Shown: one piece after another, positions 8,793 to 16,488 of the stretch
Numbering within the stretch: position 1 is the stretch's first letter
Layout: each line of letters opens with the position of its first letter
Assembly (NCBI RefSeq): GCF_900186955.1
Contig: NZ_LT906438.1
Span: 496,001 to 560,000, forward strand
Direction: 5' to 3'
From: Bacillus pumilus
GTDB lineage: Bacteria > Bacillota > Bacilli > Bacillales > Bacillaceae
Length of the DNA: 64,000 bases
Notes under the pieces: generated by a model
Database searches by the model: none
Seen by the model: the letters and a program-made list of their open reading frames with translations, nothing else
What the model was told of the DNA's origin: nothing
Program-made: the position numbers and the translations under genes

Positions 8793-8820
8793 AAAAAACA
8801 CCGCCTTTATAGACGGTGTC
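8793..8820 (-). terminator. Terminator of ydaS
   Basis: On the minus strand ACACCG and CGGTGT flank an 11-base loop and are followed by six T residues. Confidence 0.7.
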
Positions 8821-8848
8821 CCTACTGCTTCCTCTGTTATTTGTTTTT

Positions 8849-9109
8849 TTAAGATACCCTTGATCCCACACTACGGAAGATCAGGCTTAAGATGATGACA
8901 AAGATCGCTGCACCTAAGATTGCTGGAATGATCGCAAAGCCTGCCAAACTAGGACCCCACGTTCCAAGTAATCCATGACCAATCCAAGCACCTGCAAGTC
9001 CTGCAATCATTGAACCGATCCATCCTCCTGGTACACTACCTCCAGCGAGTGCACTGCCAATAAGGCCGATGACAATCGCCACAACTAATGAAATCAGAAA
9101 TCCTAACAT
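8849..9109 (-). CDS. ydaS: GlsB/YeaQ/YmgE-family small membrane protein YdaS
   Basis: 86 residues, almost entirely hydrophobic and glycine/alanine-rich, with three membrane segments and the GGWIGSMIAGLAGAWIG pattern of the transglycosylase-associated (GlsB/YeaQ) family. The ATG at 9109 is preferred over 9145 because GAGGAG is 9 bases upstream of it and the promoter core at 9145-9170 would overlap the longer start. The function is unknown; family members are general-stress membrane proteins. B. subtilis YdaS has the same size and neighbours and belongs to the SigB regulon, which agrees with the promoter seen here. Confidence 0.88.
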   Translation of the reverse strand: MLGFLISLVVAIVIGLIGSALAGGSVPGGWIGSMIAGLAGAWIGHGLLGTWGPSLAGFAIIPAILGAAIFVIILSLIFRSVGSRVS

Positions 9110-9144
9110 GTTGATCACTCCTCTTTTTGTTTGTGTATTAAGCA

Positions 9145-9170
9145 ATAACCGTTTTGAAAAAGTTTCAAAC
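9145..9170 (-). promoter_or_regulatory. SigB promoter of ydaS
   Basis: On the minus strand GTTTGA (9170-9165) and GGTTAT (9150-9145) are spaced by 14 bases, close to the SigB consensus GTTTAA-N12-15-GGGTAT, 36 bases upstream of the start. Confidence 0.75.
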
Positions 9171-9266
9171 CTTTCGAAACCGATTCAATGTTCTATACGT
9201 ATGATGGAAAAGGATTGTGTATAATAACAAACAAATACTTCAGCAGCATCTAAGGAGGAAAAAGGC

Positions 9267-10097
9267 ATGGAGGAAAGAGAGTGGCTAAAAGCACAATTAA
9301 AGCAGATTGAACAGTGGGAGAAAGATCAGCAAAAGGTATGGTTTTGGGAGAAACTCAGCCGCCTGCCATTTCAAATGCTGGACAAGCTGACGCCTGCCTT
9401 TATCCAGAAAAAAATCGGTGTGCTGCTAGATGAAATGGGGCATTACATTCAATCAGGCGGTGCCTATTTGACATCAGAAAAAGGCATCATCCATCAATTT
9501 CAAAAGAAATGTGCCGACGAATCGATTCAGCGTATAGAAGATATAGAAAAAGCTCCAATTGAAATCATGGATGCCATTAGTGAACATATGGGGAAAAATA
9601 GGACGAATCTCGCCACGGTACAAGGGGCGACAACGGGTGTCGGTGGTATGTTTACACTGGCTGCAGATATTCCTGCGGTACTTGGTCTCTCCCTTAAAAC
9701 ATTACAGGATATTGCCGTCACCTATGGCTATGATCCTAAAAACAAGGAAGAGCGGGTCTTCATCATAAAATGCTTACAGTTGACCTCTGCTGATGTGGTT
9801 GGGAAGAAATCGATATTAAAAGAACTCAGGAGCTATCATGCTTCCGAAGGGAAACACGAAAACATGTTCTCACAAATCCAAGGATGGCGTGAGGTAGTCT
9901 ATAATTACCGAGATTCATTTGGCTGGAAGAAACTGTTTCAGCTTGTTCCAGTAGCAGGGATTTTATTTGGCGCAGTTTCCAACCGCTCACAACTAAAAAG
10001 TATTGCCGAAACAGGCATGATGCAATACCGAAAGCGAAGAATTGTCTCAAGATTAGAAGAGCTCACGCAGCAAGGACAGAGTGAATCTGGTGCATAA
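9267..10097 (+). CDS. ydbA: EcsC-family protein YdbA
   Basis: 276 residues. It has the EcsC-family pattern: an amphipathic N-terminal helical part, a central glycine-rich hydrophobic stretch around residues 118-140 (TTGVGGMFTLAADIPAVLG), and a second hydrophobic segment near residue 235 (LVPVAGILFGAVSN). The biochemical role of the family is not known. AAGGAGG is 8-10 bases before the ATG. The gene sits between ydaS and the dct genes, as in B. subtilis, where gsiB and other genes intervene; those are absent here. It ends at a bidirectional hairpin. Confidence 0.8.
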   Translation: MEEREWLKAQLKQIEQWEKDQQKVWFWEKLSRLPFQMLDKLTPAFIQKKIGVLLDEMGHYIQSGGAYLTSEKGIIHQFQKKCADESIQRIEDIEKAPIEIMDAISEHMGKNRTNLATVQGATTGVGGMFTLAADIPAVLGLSLKTLQDIAVTYGYDPKNKEERVFIIKCLQLTSADVVGKKSILKELRSYHASEGKHENMFSQIQGWREVVYNYRDSFGWKKLFQLVPVAGILFGAVSNRSQLKSIAETGMMQYRKRRIVSRLEELTQQGQSESGA

Positions 10098-10124
10098 AAA
10101 ATCCCTTTCTCAAAGGGATTTTTT
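10096..10124. terminator. Bidirectional terminator between ydbA and dctB
   Basis: AAAAAATCCCTTT pairs with AAAGGGATTTTTT across a short loop, between convergent genes. Confidence 0.8.
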
Positions 10125-11220
10125 ATTTGGTCTGATCCTCTTCTTGAAAAGCATGGATCGGAGAATGTTCATAACGCGCACGCAGCTCACGAATCTGTTT
10201 GATTAGGGTAGAACCAATAGTTTTTTCGGCTTCCTCATACAAAGGATCGAGGGCTTTCATCCATTTTTGTCTTTCTGCTGGCGTCAATTCATGAATGGCA
10301 ATCTGCGATTCCCGTTTAATGTCCTCCAGCTGATCTTTGTTCATCTGTTCTGCATGTTTTTCATTCCAAGCTGTTGTTTCTTCCATCGCTTCAAGTAAAA
10401 TTCGTTTCGTTTCAGGTGTCTGGCGATCAAAGAAGGATTGATCTGTTAAGACCACATAGCCTAAATACCCGTGATTACTGATCGTCATATAGTCTTGTAT
10501 ATGATAGAATTTTTTTGAATAAATATTTGAAATGGTATTTTCTTCACCATCTACTTTTTTTGTTTCTAATAGCTGAAACGTCGAATTAAACGATTCCTGA
10601 TAGGGCTTTGCGCCAAGAAGTTTGAATTGTTTTTCAATCATGTCGCTTTGCATAATGCGGAGAGATTGGTTTTTTAAATCACTAGGCTGTTTGATTGGAC
10701 CTTTATTAGAGGTGATTTGCTTAAAGTCATTTGTCCAATACGCCATTCCCTTTAGCCCGTCTTTTTGCAGGGTGCCAAACAATCTTTGTCCAATTGCACC
10801 GTGCAAGCCTTCCTGAACCGCATCATAATTAGAAAAAGCAAAAGGAAGGTCAAGTGCCAGCCACTCAGAGGATAGCATGCCGAGCTTCGAGGTAGATGGT
10901 GCGATAAATTGAACTTGATTCTCTTTGAGTGCATTAATTTCTTCTATATCAGAATAAAGACTTCCGTTGGAGAAAATTTGAATGGTGATCTTCCCATCGG
11001 ATTTTTCGTGCACAAGCTCAGCAAATTTCTTTGCGGCAAGTCCTTTTGGTGTATTATCTGCCACGACATGGCTAAATTTGAACACAAGCTGATCCTTCAG
11101 CCCTGTCTGTTCATCGTCAAAGGTCGTCGCTGCTTTTGGCATCATATGATAGAAACCAAAGTATAAAGCGGTTACAAAACCGATCAAGAGCAATAGTGTA
11201 TAGGCGAGTAAATTCTTCAT
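10123..11220 (-). CDS. dctB: C4-dicarboxylate-binding protein DctB (TRAP DctP-type fold)
   Basis: 365 residues from the ATG at 11220 (AAGGGGG 9 bases upstream; the ATG at 11247 lacks a site). An N-terminal hydrophobic segment (about residues 5-25, no lipobox) anchors or exports the protein. The rest is a DctP-type TRAP solute-binding domain: FSHVVADNTPKGLAAKKFAELV near the start, then the core with the WLALDLPF and RIMQSDM segments. No TRAP permease genes lie nearby. In B. subtilis DctB works with the DctS/DctR two-component system as an extracellular sensor for fumarate and succinate, and its position next to dctS here fits. It is transcribed divergently from dctS. Confidence 0.88.
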   Translation of the reverse strand: MKNLLAYTLLLLIGFVTALYFGFYHMMPKAATTFDDEQTGLKDQLVFKFSHVVADNTPKGLAAKKFAELVHEKSDGKITIQIFSNGSLYSDIEEINALKENQVQFIAPSTSKLGMLSSEWLALDLPFAFSNYDAVQEGLHGAIGQRLFGTLQKDGLKGMAYWTNDFKQITSNKGPIKQPSDLKNQSLRIMQSDMIEKQFKLLGAKPYQESFNSTFQLLETKKVDGEENTISNIYSKKFYHIQDYMTISNHGYLGYVVLTDQSFFDRQTPETKRILLEAMEETTAWNEKHAEQMNKDQLEDIKRESQIAIHELTPAERQKWMKALDPLYEEAEKTIGSTLIKQIRELRARYEHSPIHAFQEEDQTK

Positions 11221-11288
11221 GCGTCCGATCCCCCTTATGTCAAGCATACTTGACCGAGGAAGAATTCGTAAAGATACAGGTGAAAAAA

Positions 11289-12908
11289 ATGATGAGAAAT
11301 CGATTGAAATTACAACAATTATCTATTAGATGGAAGCTCACCATCCTCACATATTTCGTTGTCATTTTCGCCCTTTTAATCGGAGGAATTGTCCTTGTTG
11401 GGGGAATCCAGCAAACAGAGGAACGAGAGCTTCGAAAAAGGCTCATGAACACAGCGAGAACAGTTGCGGAGATGAATGAGGTAAAGCAGGCGTTAGCTGA
11501 TCAAACAAAGAAACGTGACCGATTACAGCATGCCATCGAAGAGATTCGGATTATTCAAGACGCTGACTACATTGTCGTCATGGATATGGAGCATGTGAGA
11601 TTAACGCATCCAGTGAAAGCAAGGATTGGCCAGCGTTCGGAGGGGACAGATGAAGAGCCTGCTTTTGCCGAGCATATTTATTTCTCAGAAGCAGAGGGAG
11701 AGCTTGGGACCGCCATCAGAGCCTTTTATCCAGTGAAGGATGATCAATTTAATCAAACAGGGGTCGTCCTTGTAGGGAGAACGCTGCCAAGTATGATCGA
11801 TATATTAGGAGAAATGAAGAGGGATATCCTCATGATCCTTTTGCTGACGCTCAGCTTTGGGCTTGTAGGTTCATTTTTACTCGCTCGTCATATTAAACAG
11901 CAAATGTTTAAGCTGGAGCCGCATGAGATTGTCAGAATGCTAGAGGAGCGCACCGCAACCTTTCACTCTATTAATGAAGGGGTCATCGCCATTGATAATC
12001 AGCACATGATCACCATTTTTAATGAAAAGGCGAAGCAAATCTTTGGCGTGACAGGGGATGTCGTAGGCCGGAATATTTGGGATGTGCTGTCTGACACAAG
12101 ACTTCCAGAGATCATTGATCGTGCTGAGCCTGTCTATAATGAAGAAATTCATATGAGCGGAAAGCGGATTATGAGCAGCCGGATTCCGATTGTCATGAAA
12201 AAGAAAATTATTGGAGCGGTCGCCATTTTTCAGGACCGGACAGAAGCGGCAAAATTAGCAGAGGAGTTAACTGGAGTCAAAAACTTTGTTGATGGTCTAC
12301 GGGTGCAAAATCATGAGCATATGAATAAGCTTCATACGATTGCCGGGCTGATTCAGCTTGGTAAAGCCGATCAGGCACTCGATCTAGCCTTTCAAACGAC
12401 GGAAGAACAGGAACATGTGCTGGACTTTCTTCACCGTGTCATACAGCATGATGCCGTTGCGGGATTATTGATGAGCAAAATCAGAAGGGGCAAGGAGCTA
12501 GGCATAAAGGTCGAAGTAGACGAACATAGCTGTCTGTGTGATTTCCCTGAGCGTCTAGATCAACATGATATGACGAAGCTGCTTGGCAACCTGATCGAGA
12601 ACGCCTTTGCTTCGTATGATACTGTAGAAAGAGACACAAAATGCATTTCGATTAGTATTGATCAAACCGAGGATGTCCTCGCGATTTTAATTGAAGACAA
12701 TGGCTCCGGGATTGAAGAGGAAATGATTCCTTATATTTTCGATAAAGGCTTCACACACGGCAAAGAAGGCGGAACAGGCTATGGCCTGTATATTGTAAAA
12801 ACGATTATCGACAAAGGGGTGGGAAATGTAGAAGTCACATCAAGCATCGGCATTGGTACCACCTTCTCAATCGAATTCCCAATGATCATAGAGGAGAGAG
12901 ACAGATGA
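11289..12908 (+). CDS. dctS: Sensor histidine kinase DctS
   Basis: 539 residues from the ATG at 11289 (AGGTG 6 bases upstream; the GTG at 11280 and ATG at 11292 are possible). A transmembrane helix (about 15-38), an extracytoplasmic sensor domain, a second helix (about 177-197), a cytoplasmic PAS domain (about 210-320), a dimerisation helix with the phospho-acceptor His at about residue 342 (HEHMNKLH), and a C-terminal HATPase with the N box (GNLIENAF) and DNGSGI/GTGYGL boxes. This is the CitA/DcuS family layout. It senses C4-dicarboxylates at the membrane and phosphorylates DctR, whose gene overlaps by 4 bases (ATGA). Confidence 0.92.
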   Translation: MMRNRLKLQQLSIRWKLTILTYFVVIFALLIGGIVLVGGIQQTEERELRKRLMNTARTVAEMNEVKQALADQTKKRDRLQHAIEEIRIIQDADYIVVMDMEHVRLTHPVKARIGQRSEGTDEEPAFAEHIYFSEAEGELGTAIRAFYPVKDDQFNQTGVVLVGRTLPSMIDILGEMKRDILMILLLTLSFGLVGSFLLARHIKQQMFKLEPHEIVRMLEERTATFHSINEGVIAIDNQHMITIFNEKAKQIFGVTGDVVGRNIWDVLSDTRLPEIIDRAEPVYNEEIHMSGKRIMSSRIPIVMKKKIIGAVAIFQDRTEAAKLAEELTGVKNFVDGLRVQNHEHMNKLHTIAGLIQLGKADQALDLAFQTTEEQEHVLDFLHRVIQHDAVAGLLMSKIRRGKELGIKVEVDEHSCLCDFPERLDQHDMTKLLGNLIENAFASYDTVERDTKCISISIDQTEDVLAILIEDNGSGIEEEMIPYIFDKGFTHGKEGGTGYGLYIVKTIIDKGVGNVEVTSSIGIGTTFSIEFPMIIEERDR

Positions 12909-13588
12909 CTCAGATTAAGGTGCTATTAATTGAAGATGATCCGATGGTGCAAGAAGTGAATAAGGAGTTCATTAAGAGTGTTCCTGGCTTTCAAGTGGCG
13001 GCAATCGCAGGTAATGGGGAGCAGGGCATCCAGCTCATCAAAGAAATTCGTCCAGACCTTGTTGTCCTCGATGTATATATGCCAAAAAAAGATGGCGTAA
13101 AGACGCTTCAAGACATTAGAAAGCAAAAGATACAGGTGGACGTGATCGTTATTTCTGCGGCAAAGGACAAAGAGACGATTGGCACCATGCTTCAAAATGG
13201 TGCACGAGATTATATCATCAAGCCATTTAAGTTCGAACGTATGAAAGAATCACTTGAAAGCTATAAAGCGTTTAAATCTAAAATTCGCACAGCAGCAGAA
13301 TTTTCTCAGGAGATGCTGGATGATATCATACGAAAGCCTGCTGTTAAGCAGGAAGATACTTGGCTCCCTAAGGGGCTGAATGTGCATACGATGAATGAAA
13401 TTAAAGCCTATATGGGCATGCAGGAAGGTCCGCAGTCTGCAGAGGAAGTTGCCAATGCACTCGGCATTGCACGTGTCACGGCACGCCGGTATTTAGACTT
13501 CTTAGTGAAAGAAGGCGAGCTGAAATTAGATATGCAATATGGCGGGGTAGGCCGGCCTGTCAATAAATATATCGTACATTCTGACTAA
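12905..13588 (+). CDS. dctR: Response regulator DctR
   Basis: 227 residues. An N-terminal receiver domain with acidic pair Asp11/Asp12, phospho-acceptor Asp56 (VVLDVYMP) and a conserved Lys in IIKPFKFERM. A C-terminal winged or CitB-type helix-turn-helix is seen at about residues 175-215 (SAEEVANALGIARVTARRYLDFL). It activates dctP in B. subtilis in response to C4-dicarboxylates. The start overlaps the dctS stop, so the two are translationally coupled. The stop codon lies inside a 12-base inverted repeat (13569-13617) that extends into the dctP leader region. Confidence 0.92.
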   Translation: MTQIKVLLIEDDPMVQEVNKEFIKSVPGFQVAAIAGNGEQGIQLIKEIRPDLVVLDVYMPKKDGVKTLQDIRKQKIQVDVIVISAAKDKETIGTMLQNGARDYIIKPFKFERMKESLESYKAFKSKIRTAAEFSQEMLDDIIRKPAVKQEDTWLPKGLNVHTMNEIKAYMGMQEGPQSAEEVANALGIARVTARRYLDFLVKEGELKLDMQYGGVGRPVNKYIVHSD

Positions 13589-13617
13589 GAGACCAAAAAG
13601 ACCAAAATGTACGATAT
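13569..13617. repeat. 12-bp perfect inverted repeat spanning the dctR stop, with tandem GACCAAAA
   Basis: ATATCGTACATT (13569-13580) and AATGTACGATAT (13606-13617) are exact reverse complements around a 25-base centre. The centre holds the dctR stop codon and the direct repeat GACCAAAAAGACCAAAA. There is no T run behind it, so it is not an ordinary terminator. It could act as an operator or a processing structure between dctR and dctP. Confidence 0.7.
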
Positions 13618-13641
13618 GTTCATAAGCTTCACAGCCTTTGA

Positions 13642-13655
13642 TGAAATCGCTATCA
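13642..13655. promoter_or_regulatory. CcpA cre site upstream of dctP
   Basis: TGAAATCGCTATCA matches the consensus TGWNANCGNTNWCA at every defined position. It lies 58 bases upstream of dctP. Carbon catabolite repression of dctP through CcpA is described in B. subtilis. Confidence 0.75.
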
Positions 13656-13672
13656 TTTAGCTACAGATAACA

Positions 13673-13686
13673 GTTAAGCGTTTACA
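13673..13686. promoter_or_regulatory. Second cre-like site upstream of dctP
   Basis: GTTAAGCGTTTACA matches the cre consensus except for its first two bases. Its centre is 31 bases (about three helical turns) from the first site, so both could be bound on the same face of the DNA. Confidence 0.4.
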
Positions 13687-13712
13687 TCAAAGGGTGAGGG
13701 AGTTGATTTTTT

Positions 13713-14981
13713 ATGAAGAGGCTTTTGAAGAACCTGACATTTCAGGTGATTGCAGCTGTCATTATCGGGATCATTGTCGGGATGGTTTGGCCAAACGTCG
13801 GAAAAGAAATGAAGCCGCTTGGTGACACCTTTATCAATGCCGTTAAAATGGTCATCGCACCAATTATTTTCTTAACCATTGTTCTTGGTATTGCCAAGAT
13901 GGGGGATATGAAAAAGGTTGGAAAAGTTGGGGGAAAAGCATTTATTTATTTTGAAGTCGTCACGACGCTTGCTTTGGTCATCGGTCTTTTTGTCGTCAAT
14001 ATCATGAAGCCAGGTGCAGGTCTGGACTATAGCAAGCTTGAAAAAGGGGATGTTTCACAGTATACCCAAAACGGGGGACAGGGTATCGACTGGATGGAAT
14101 TTGTCACACACATTGTGCCATCTAACATGGTAGATGCTTTTGCAAAGGGTGATATTTTACAGGTCTTATTCTTCTCTATTTTATTCGGTGTTGCGCTTGC
14201 TGCACTTGGCGAGAAGGGGAAAGGAATCATTGAGTGGCTTGATAAGCTGTCACTTGTTTTCTTTAAAATCATTGGATATATCATGCGTGCTGCGCCGCTT
14301 GGTGCATTTGGGGCAATGGCCTATACAATCGGTCACTTTGGTTTGGCATCGATTAAACCGCTCGCAAGTCTGATGCTCTCCGTTTATTTGACTATGTTCC
14401 TGTTCATCTTCGTTGTGCTGAATATCATTTGTAAAATGTATGGCTTCAGCCTGTTTGGTTACCTGCGATTTATCAAGGATGAAATTTTAATTGTTCTTGG
14501 CACAAGCTCATCAGAATCCGTGCTGCCAAGAATGATGGATAAAATGGAACGCTACGGGTGCTCTAAGTCTGTTGTGGGTCTTGTCATCCCAACAGGGTAT
14601 TCCTTTAACTTAGATGGAACCTCGATCTACTTATCGATGGCTGTGGTCTTCTTAGCGCAAGTGTTTGGTGTAGACTTGTCTATCGGCCAGCAAATTACCA
14701 TTATCCTTGTTCTAATGCTCACATCAAAGGGAGCGGCTGGGGTGACAGGAAGCGGATTTATCGTGCTGGCTTCTACACTCGCTGCACTACAGGTCATTCC
14801 GCTAGAGGGGCTTGCACTTCTGCTTGGTGTAGATCGATTCATGAGCGAAGGAAGAGCCATCACAAACCTCATTGGAAATGGAATCGCGACAATTGTTGTG
14901 GCGAAAAGTGAAGGTGAATTTGACGAAGCGAAGAGCAAAACAGCCCTTCAAGAAATGCGCAATATAAAGCAAGCTGTATAG
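13713..14981 (+). CDS. dctP: C4-dicarboxylate carrier DctP (DAACS family)
   Basis: 422 residues, a sodium- or proton-coupled dicarboxylate/amino acid symporter of the plasma membrane with the family's eight helices and two hairpins. The hairpin-1 serine motif is LGTSSSESVLP, the TM7 motif GYSFNLDGTSIYL, and the TM8 region VDRFMSEGRAITNLIGNGIAT, where the Asp/Arg pattern fits C4-dicarboxylate carriers (DctA-type). GAGGGAG is 10 bases before the ATG. It lies behind dctSR and the cre and inverted-repeat elements, and is expected to take up fumarate, succinate and malate under DctR activation and CcpA repression. Confidence 0.93.
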   Translation: MKRLLKNLTFQVIAAVIIGIIVGMVWPNVGKEMKPLGDTFINAVKMVIAPIIFLTIVLGIAKMGDMKKVGKVGGKAFIYFEVVTTLALVIGLFVVNIMKPGAGLDYSKLEKGDVSQYTQNGGQGIDWMEFVTHIVPSNMVDAFAKGDILQVLFFSILFGVALAALGEKGKGIIEWLDKLSLVFFKIIGYIMRAAPLGAFGAMAYTIGHFGLASIKPLASLMLSVYLTMFLFIFVVLNIICKMYGFSLFGYLRFIKDEILIVLGTSSSESVLPRMMDKMERYGCSKSVVGLVIPTGYSFNLDGTSIYLSMAVVFLAQVFGVDLSIGQQITIILVLMLTSKGAAGVTGSGFIVLASTLAALQVIPLEGLALLLGVDRFMSEGRAITNLIGNGIATIVVAKSEGEFDEAKSKTALQEMRNIKQAV

Positions 14982-14995
14982 TATAAAAACAACCC

Positions 14996-15034
14996 AAAAC
15001 CGAAACCTTATGTCTACATGGGGTTCGGTTTTTT
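14996..15034 (+). terminator. Terminator of dctP
   Basis: AAAACCGAAACC pairs with GGGGTTCGGTTTT and is followed by T residues. Confidence 0.8.
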
Positions 15035-15191
15035 CTTGTGTAAAAAAAGAAAAAACATGAAAGCTTGATAAATTTAGTGCGAATCGTAAGACCTCATTGA
15101 CCTTTTGTTATATAATTTACAGAAAGATCCGATATAATGTATATCAGATCCAATGAAAAATAGACTTTAGTCCTGGCAGGTGTATAACGAA

Positions 15192-16214
15192 ATGGCAGCA
15201 TTTTTAAAATTGTTCGAAAAACCCGGTGTTAAGCGGTTTTCTGTATTTGTAGTATTAGCCACAGCCTTATATTTATTAAGAGGAATGATGAATTTAATTC
15301 TCTTGACCTTCATATTCACCTTTTTGATGAATCGGTTAGAAGAGGTCATTAGAGGCTTTTTAAGTCGCTTCCTTAAAATAGGGCAGAAATCGGTTATTAC
15401 CATTTTGTATATTCTTTTGGCTGGTGGATTGACGGTTGGCGGATTCGTGTTTGTGCCAATCATCGCCAAACAGGTGGAGCAGCTATTTCATTTAGGAAAG
15501 AAAATTGCAGATCATCCACAAGATTTACCCTTCATTGATGTCATCACGAACGTATTCGGAGATTTTAAAATATCAGCTTACTTTGAGAAAGGGTTTAATT
15601 TCCTCTATACATACTTAACTGATTTCAGTACGTTCAGTATCCAGGTCATTATGTCCTTAATATTAAGCATGTTCTTCCTGTTCGAAAAGGAACGCCTCAT
15701 TCAATTCATGAACAAGTTCAAAACGAGTAAAATCTCTGTGTTCTATAACGAAATCGCCTTCTTTGGACGTAAATTTTCCAGAACGTTCGGAAAGGTACTC
15801 GAAGCACAGTTTATTATTGCAACTGTTAACTGTGTTTTAACAACCATTGCGCTAGGTATTATGGGATTCCCGCAATTATTTGGATTAGCGGTCATGGTCT
15901 TTTTGCTAGGCTTAATCCCTGTGGCAGGTGTGGTTATCTCACTTATTCCACTCAGCATCATTGCGTATACGCTTGGAGGCGGCATGTATGTCCTGTATAT
16001 CGTGCTTGTGATCGTCATCATCCATGCCATTGAAGCCTATTTCCTAAACCCGAAGCTCATGTCAGCAAAAACAGAACTCCCTATCTTCTTCACATTTGTT
16101 GTGCTGATCTTCTCTGAACACTACATCGGCATTTGGGGACTGATTATTGGTATCCCGATCTTTGTGTTCATTTTAGATATTTTGGAGGTCACGAATAAGG
16201 AAGAAAGTAATTAA
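15192..16214 (+). CDS. ydbI: AI-2E-type membrane protein YdbI
   Basis: 340 residues from the ATG at 15192 (AGGTG 9 bases upstream; a GTG at 15180 is possible). About seven or eight membrane helices: two near the N-terminus, a long amphipathic middle section (about 90-150), and a compact C-terminal set with LGLIPVAGVVISLIP and the closing WGLIIGIPIFVFI. This is the PF01594 AI-2E/UPF0118 family. Members range from putative exporters to Na+/H+ antiporters, so the substrate is unknown. It occupies the same place after dctP as in B. subtilis. Confidence 0.85.
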   Translation: MAAFLKLFEKPGVKRFSVFVVLATALYLLRGMMNLILLTFIFTFLMNRLEEVIRGFLSRFLKIGQKSVITILYILLAGGLTVGGFVFVPIIAKQVEQLFHLGKKIADHPQDLPFIDVITNVFGDFKISAYFEKGFNFLYTYLTDFSTFSIQVIMSLILSMFFLFEKERLIQFMNKFKTSKISVFYNEIAFFGRKFSRTFGKVLEAQFIIATVNCVLTTIALGIMGFPQLFGLAVMVFLLGLIPVAGVVISLIPLSIIAYTLGGGMYVLYIVLVIVIIHAIEAYFLNPKLMSAKTELPIFFTFVVLIFSEHYIGIWGLIIGIPIFVFILDILEVTNKEESN

Positions 16215-16232
16215 AAAGTTCATATGAACCTG

Positions 16233-16261
16233 TTTACAATTTTCCGAAAATAAGGTATAAA
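16233..16261 (+). promoter_or_regulatory. SigA promoter of the riboswitch transcript
   Basis: TTTACA (16233-16238) and TATAAA (16256-16261) are separated by 17 bases and lie about 22 bases before the riboswitch core. Confidence 0.65.
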
Positions 16262-16282
16262 TAGTATGAAAATATCATATTA

Positions 16283-16406
16283 CCACACGCTTAATCCTTC
16301 TAAAGGAATGGGGGACCCATGTTTTTGGGGTGAATTTTTCTCTGTGAGAAAAAAGGACATCTCTTCGTCCTAACCCGTCAGCTAACCTCATCGGCGTGAA
16401 GAGAGT
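16283..16406 (+). promoter_or_regulatory. c-di-AMP riboswitch (ydaO-yuaA type)
   Basis: The leader contains the conserved blocks of the ydaO-type aptamer in order: CGCTTAATCC, then GGGGGACCCA, GGGGTGAAT, then GTCCTAACCCGTCAGCTAACC and GGCGTGA at the 3' end. CACGC (16286-16290) pairs with GCGTG (16394-16398) to close the outer stem. An intrinsic terminator follows at 16431-16467. Just behind the outer stem, AAGAGAGT (16399-16406) is the exact complement of ACTCTCTT (16447-16454) within the terminator, a plausible antiterminator. Known members are genetic OFF switches: ligand binding favours termination. The downstream gene is a DAACS carrier, not a K+ transporter. Confidence 0.9.
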
Positions 16407-16430
16407 AAACAGTGGTACGTGTATGGAAAC

Positions 16431-16467
16431 AAAGACCCACGAGAAAACTCTCTTGTGGGTCTTTTTT
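16431..16467 (+). terminator. Riboswitch expression-platform terminator
   Basis: AAAGACCCAC and GTGGGTCTTT, with inner GAGA/TCTC pairing, form a strong hairpin followed by six T residues, 22 bases before the start of the carrier gene. Confidence 0.9.
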
Positions 16468-16488
16468 GATGAGGAAGGGGAGATTTTA

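Noticed and set aside
16396..16488. Upstream in-frame extension of the riboswitch-controlled symporter from an ATG
   Set aside because: It would translate the end of the aptamer and the terminator hairpin; the TTG at 16489 has the ribosome binding site and matches family N-termini.
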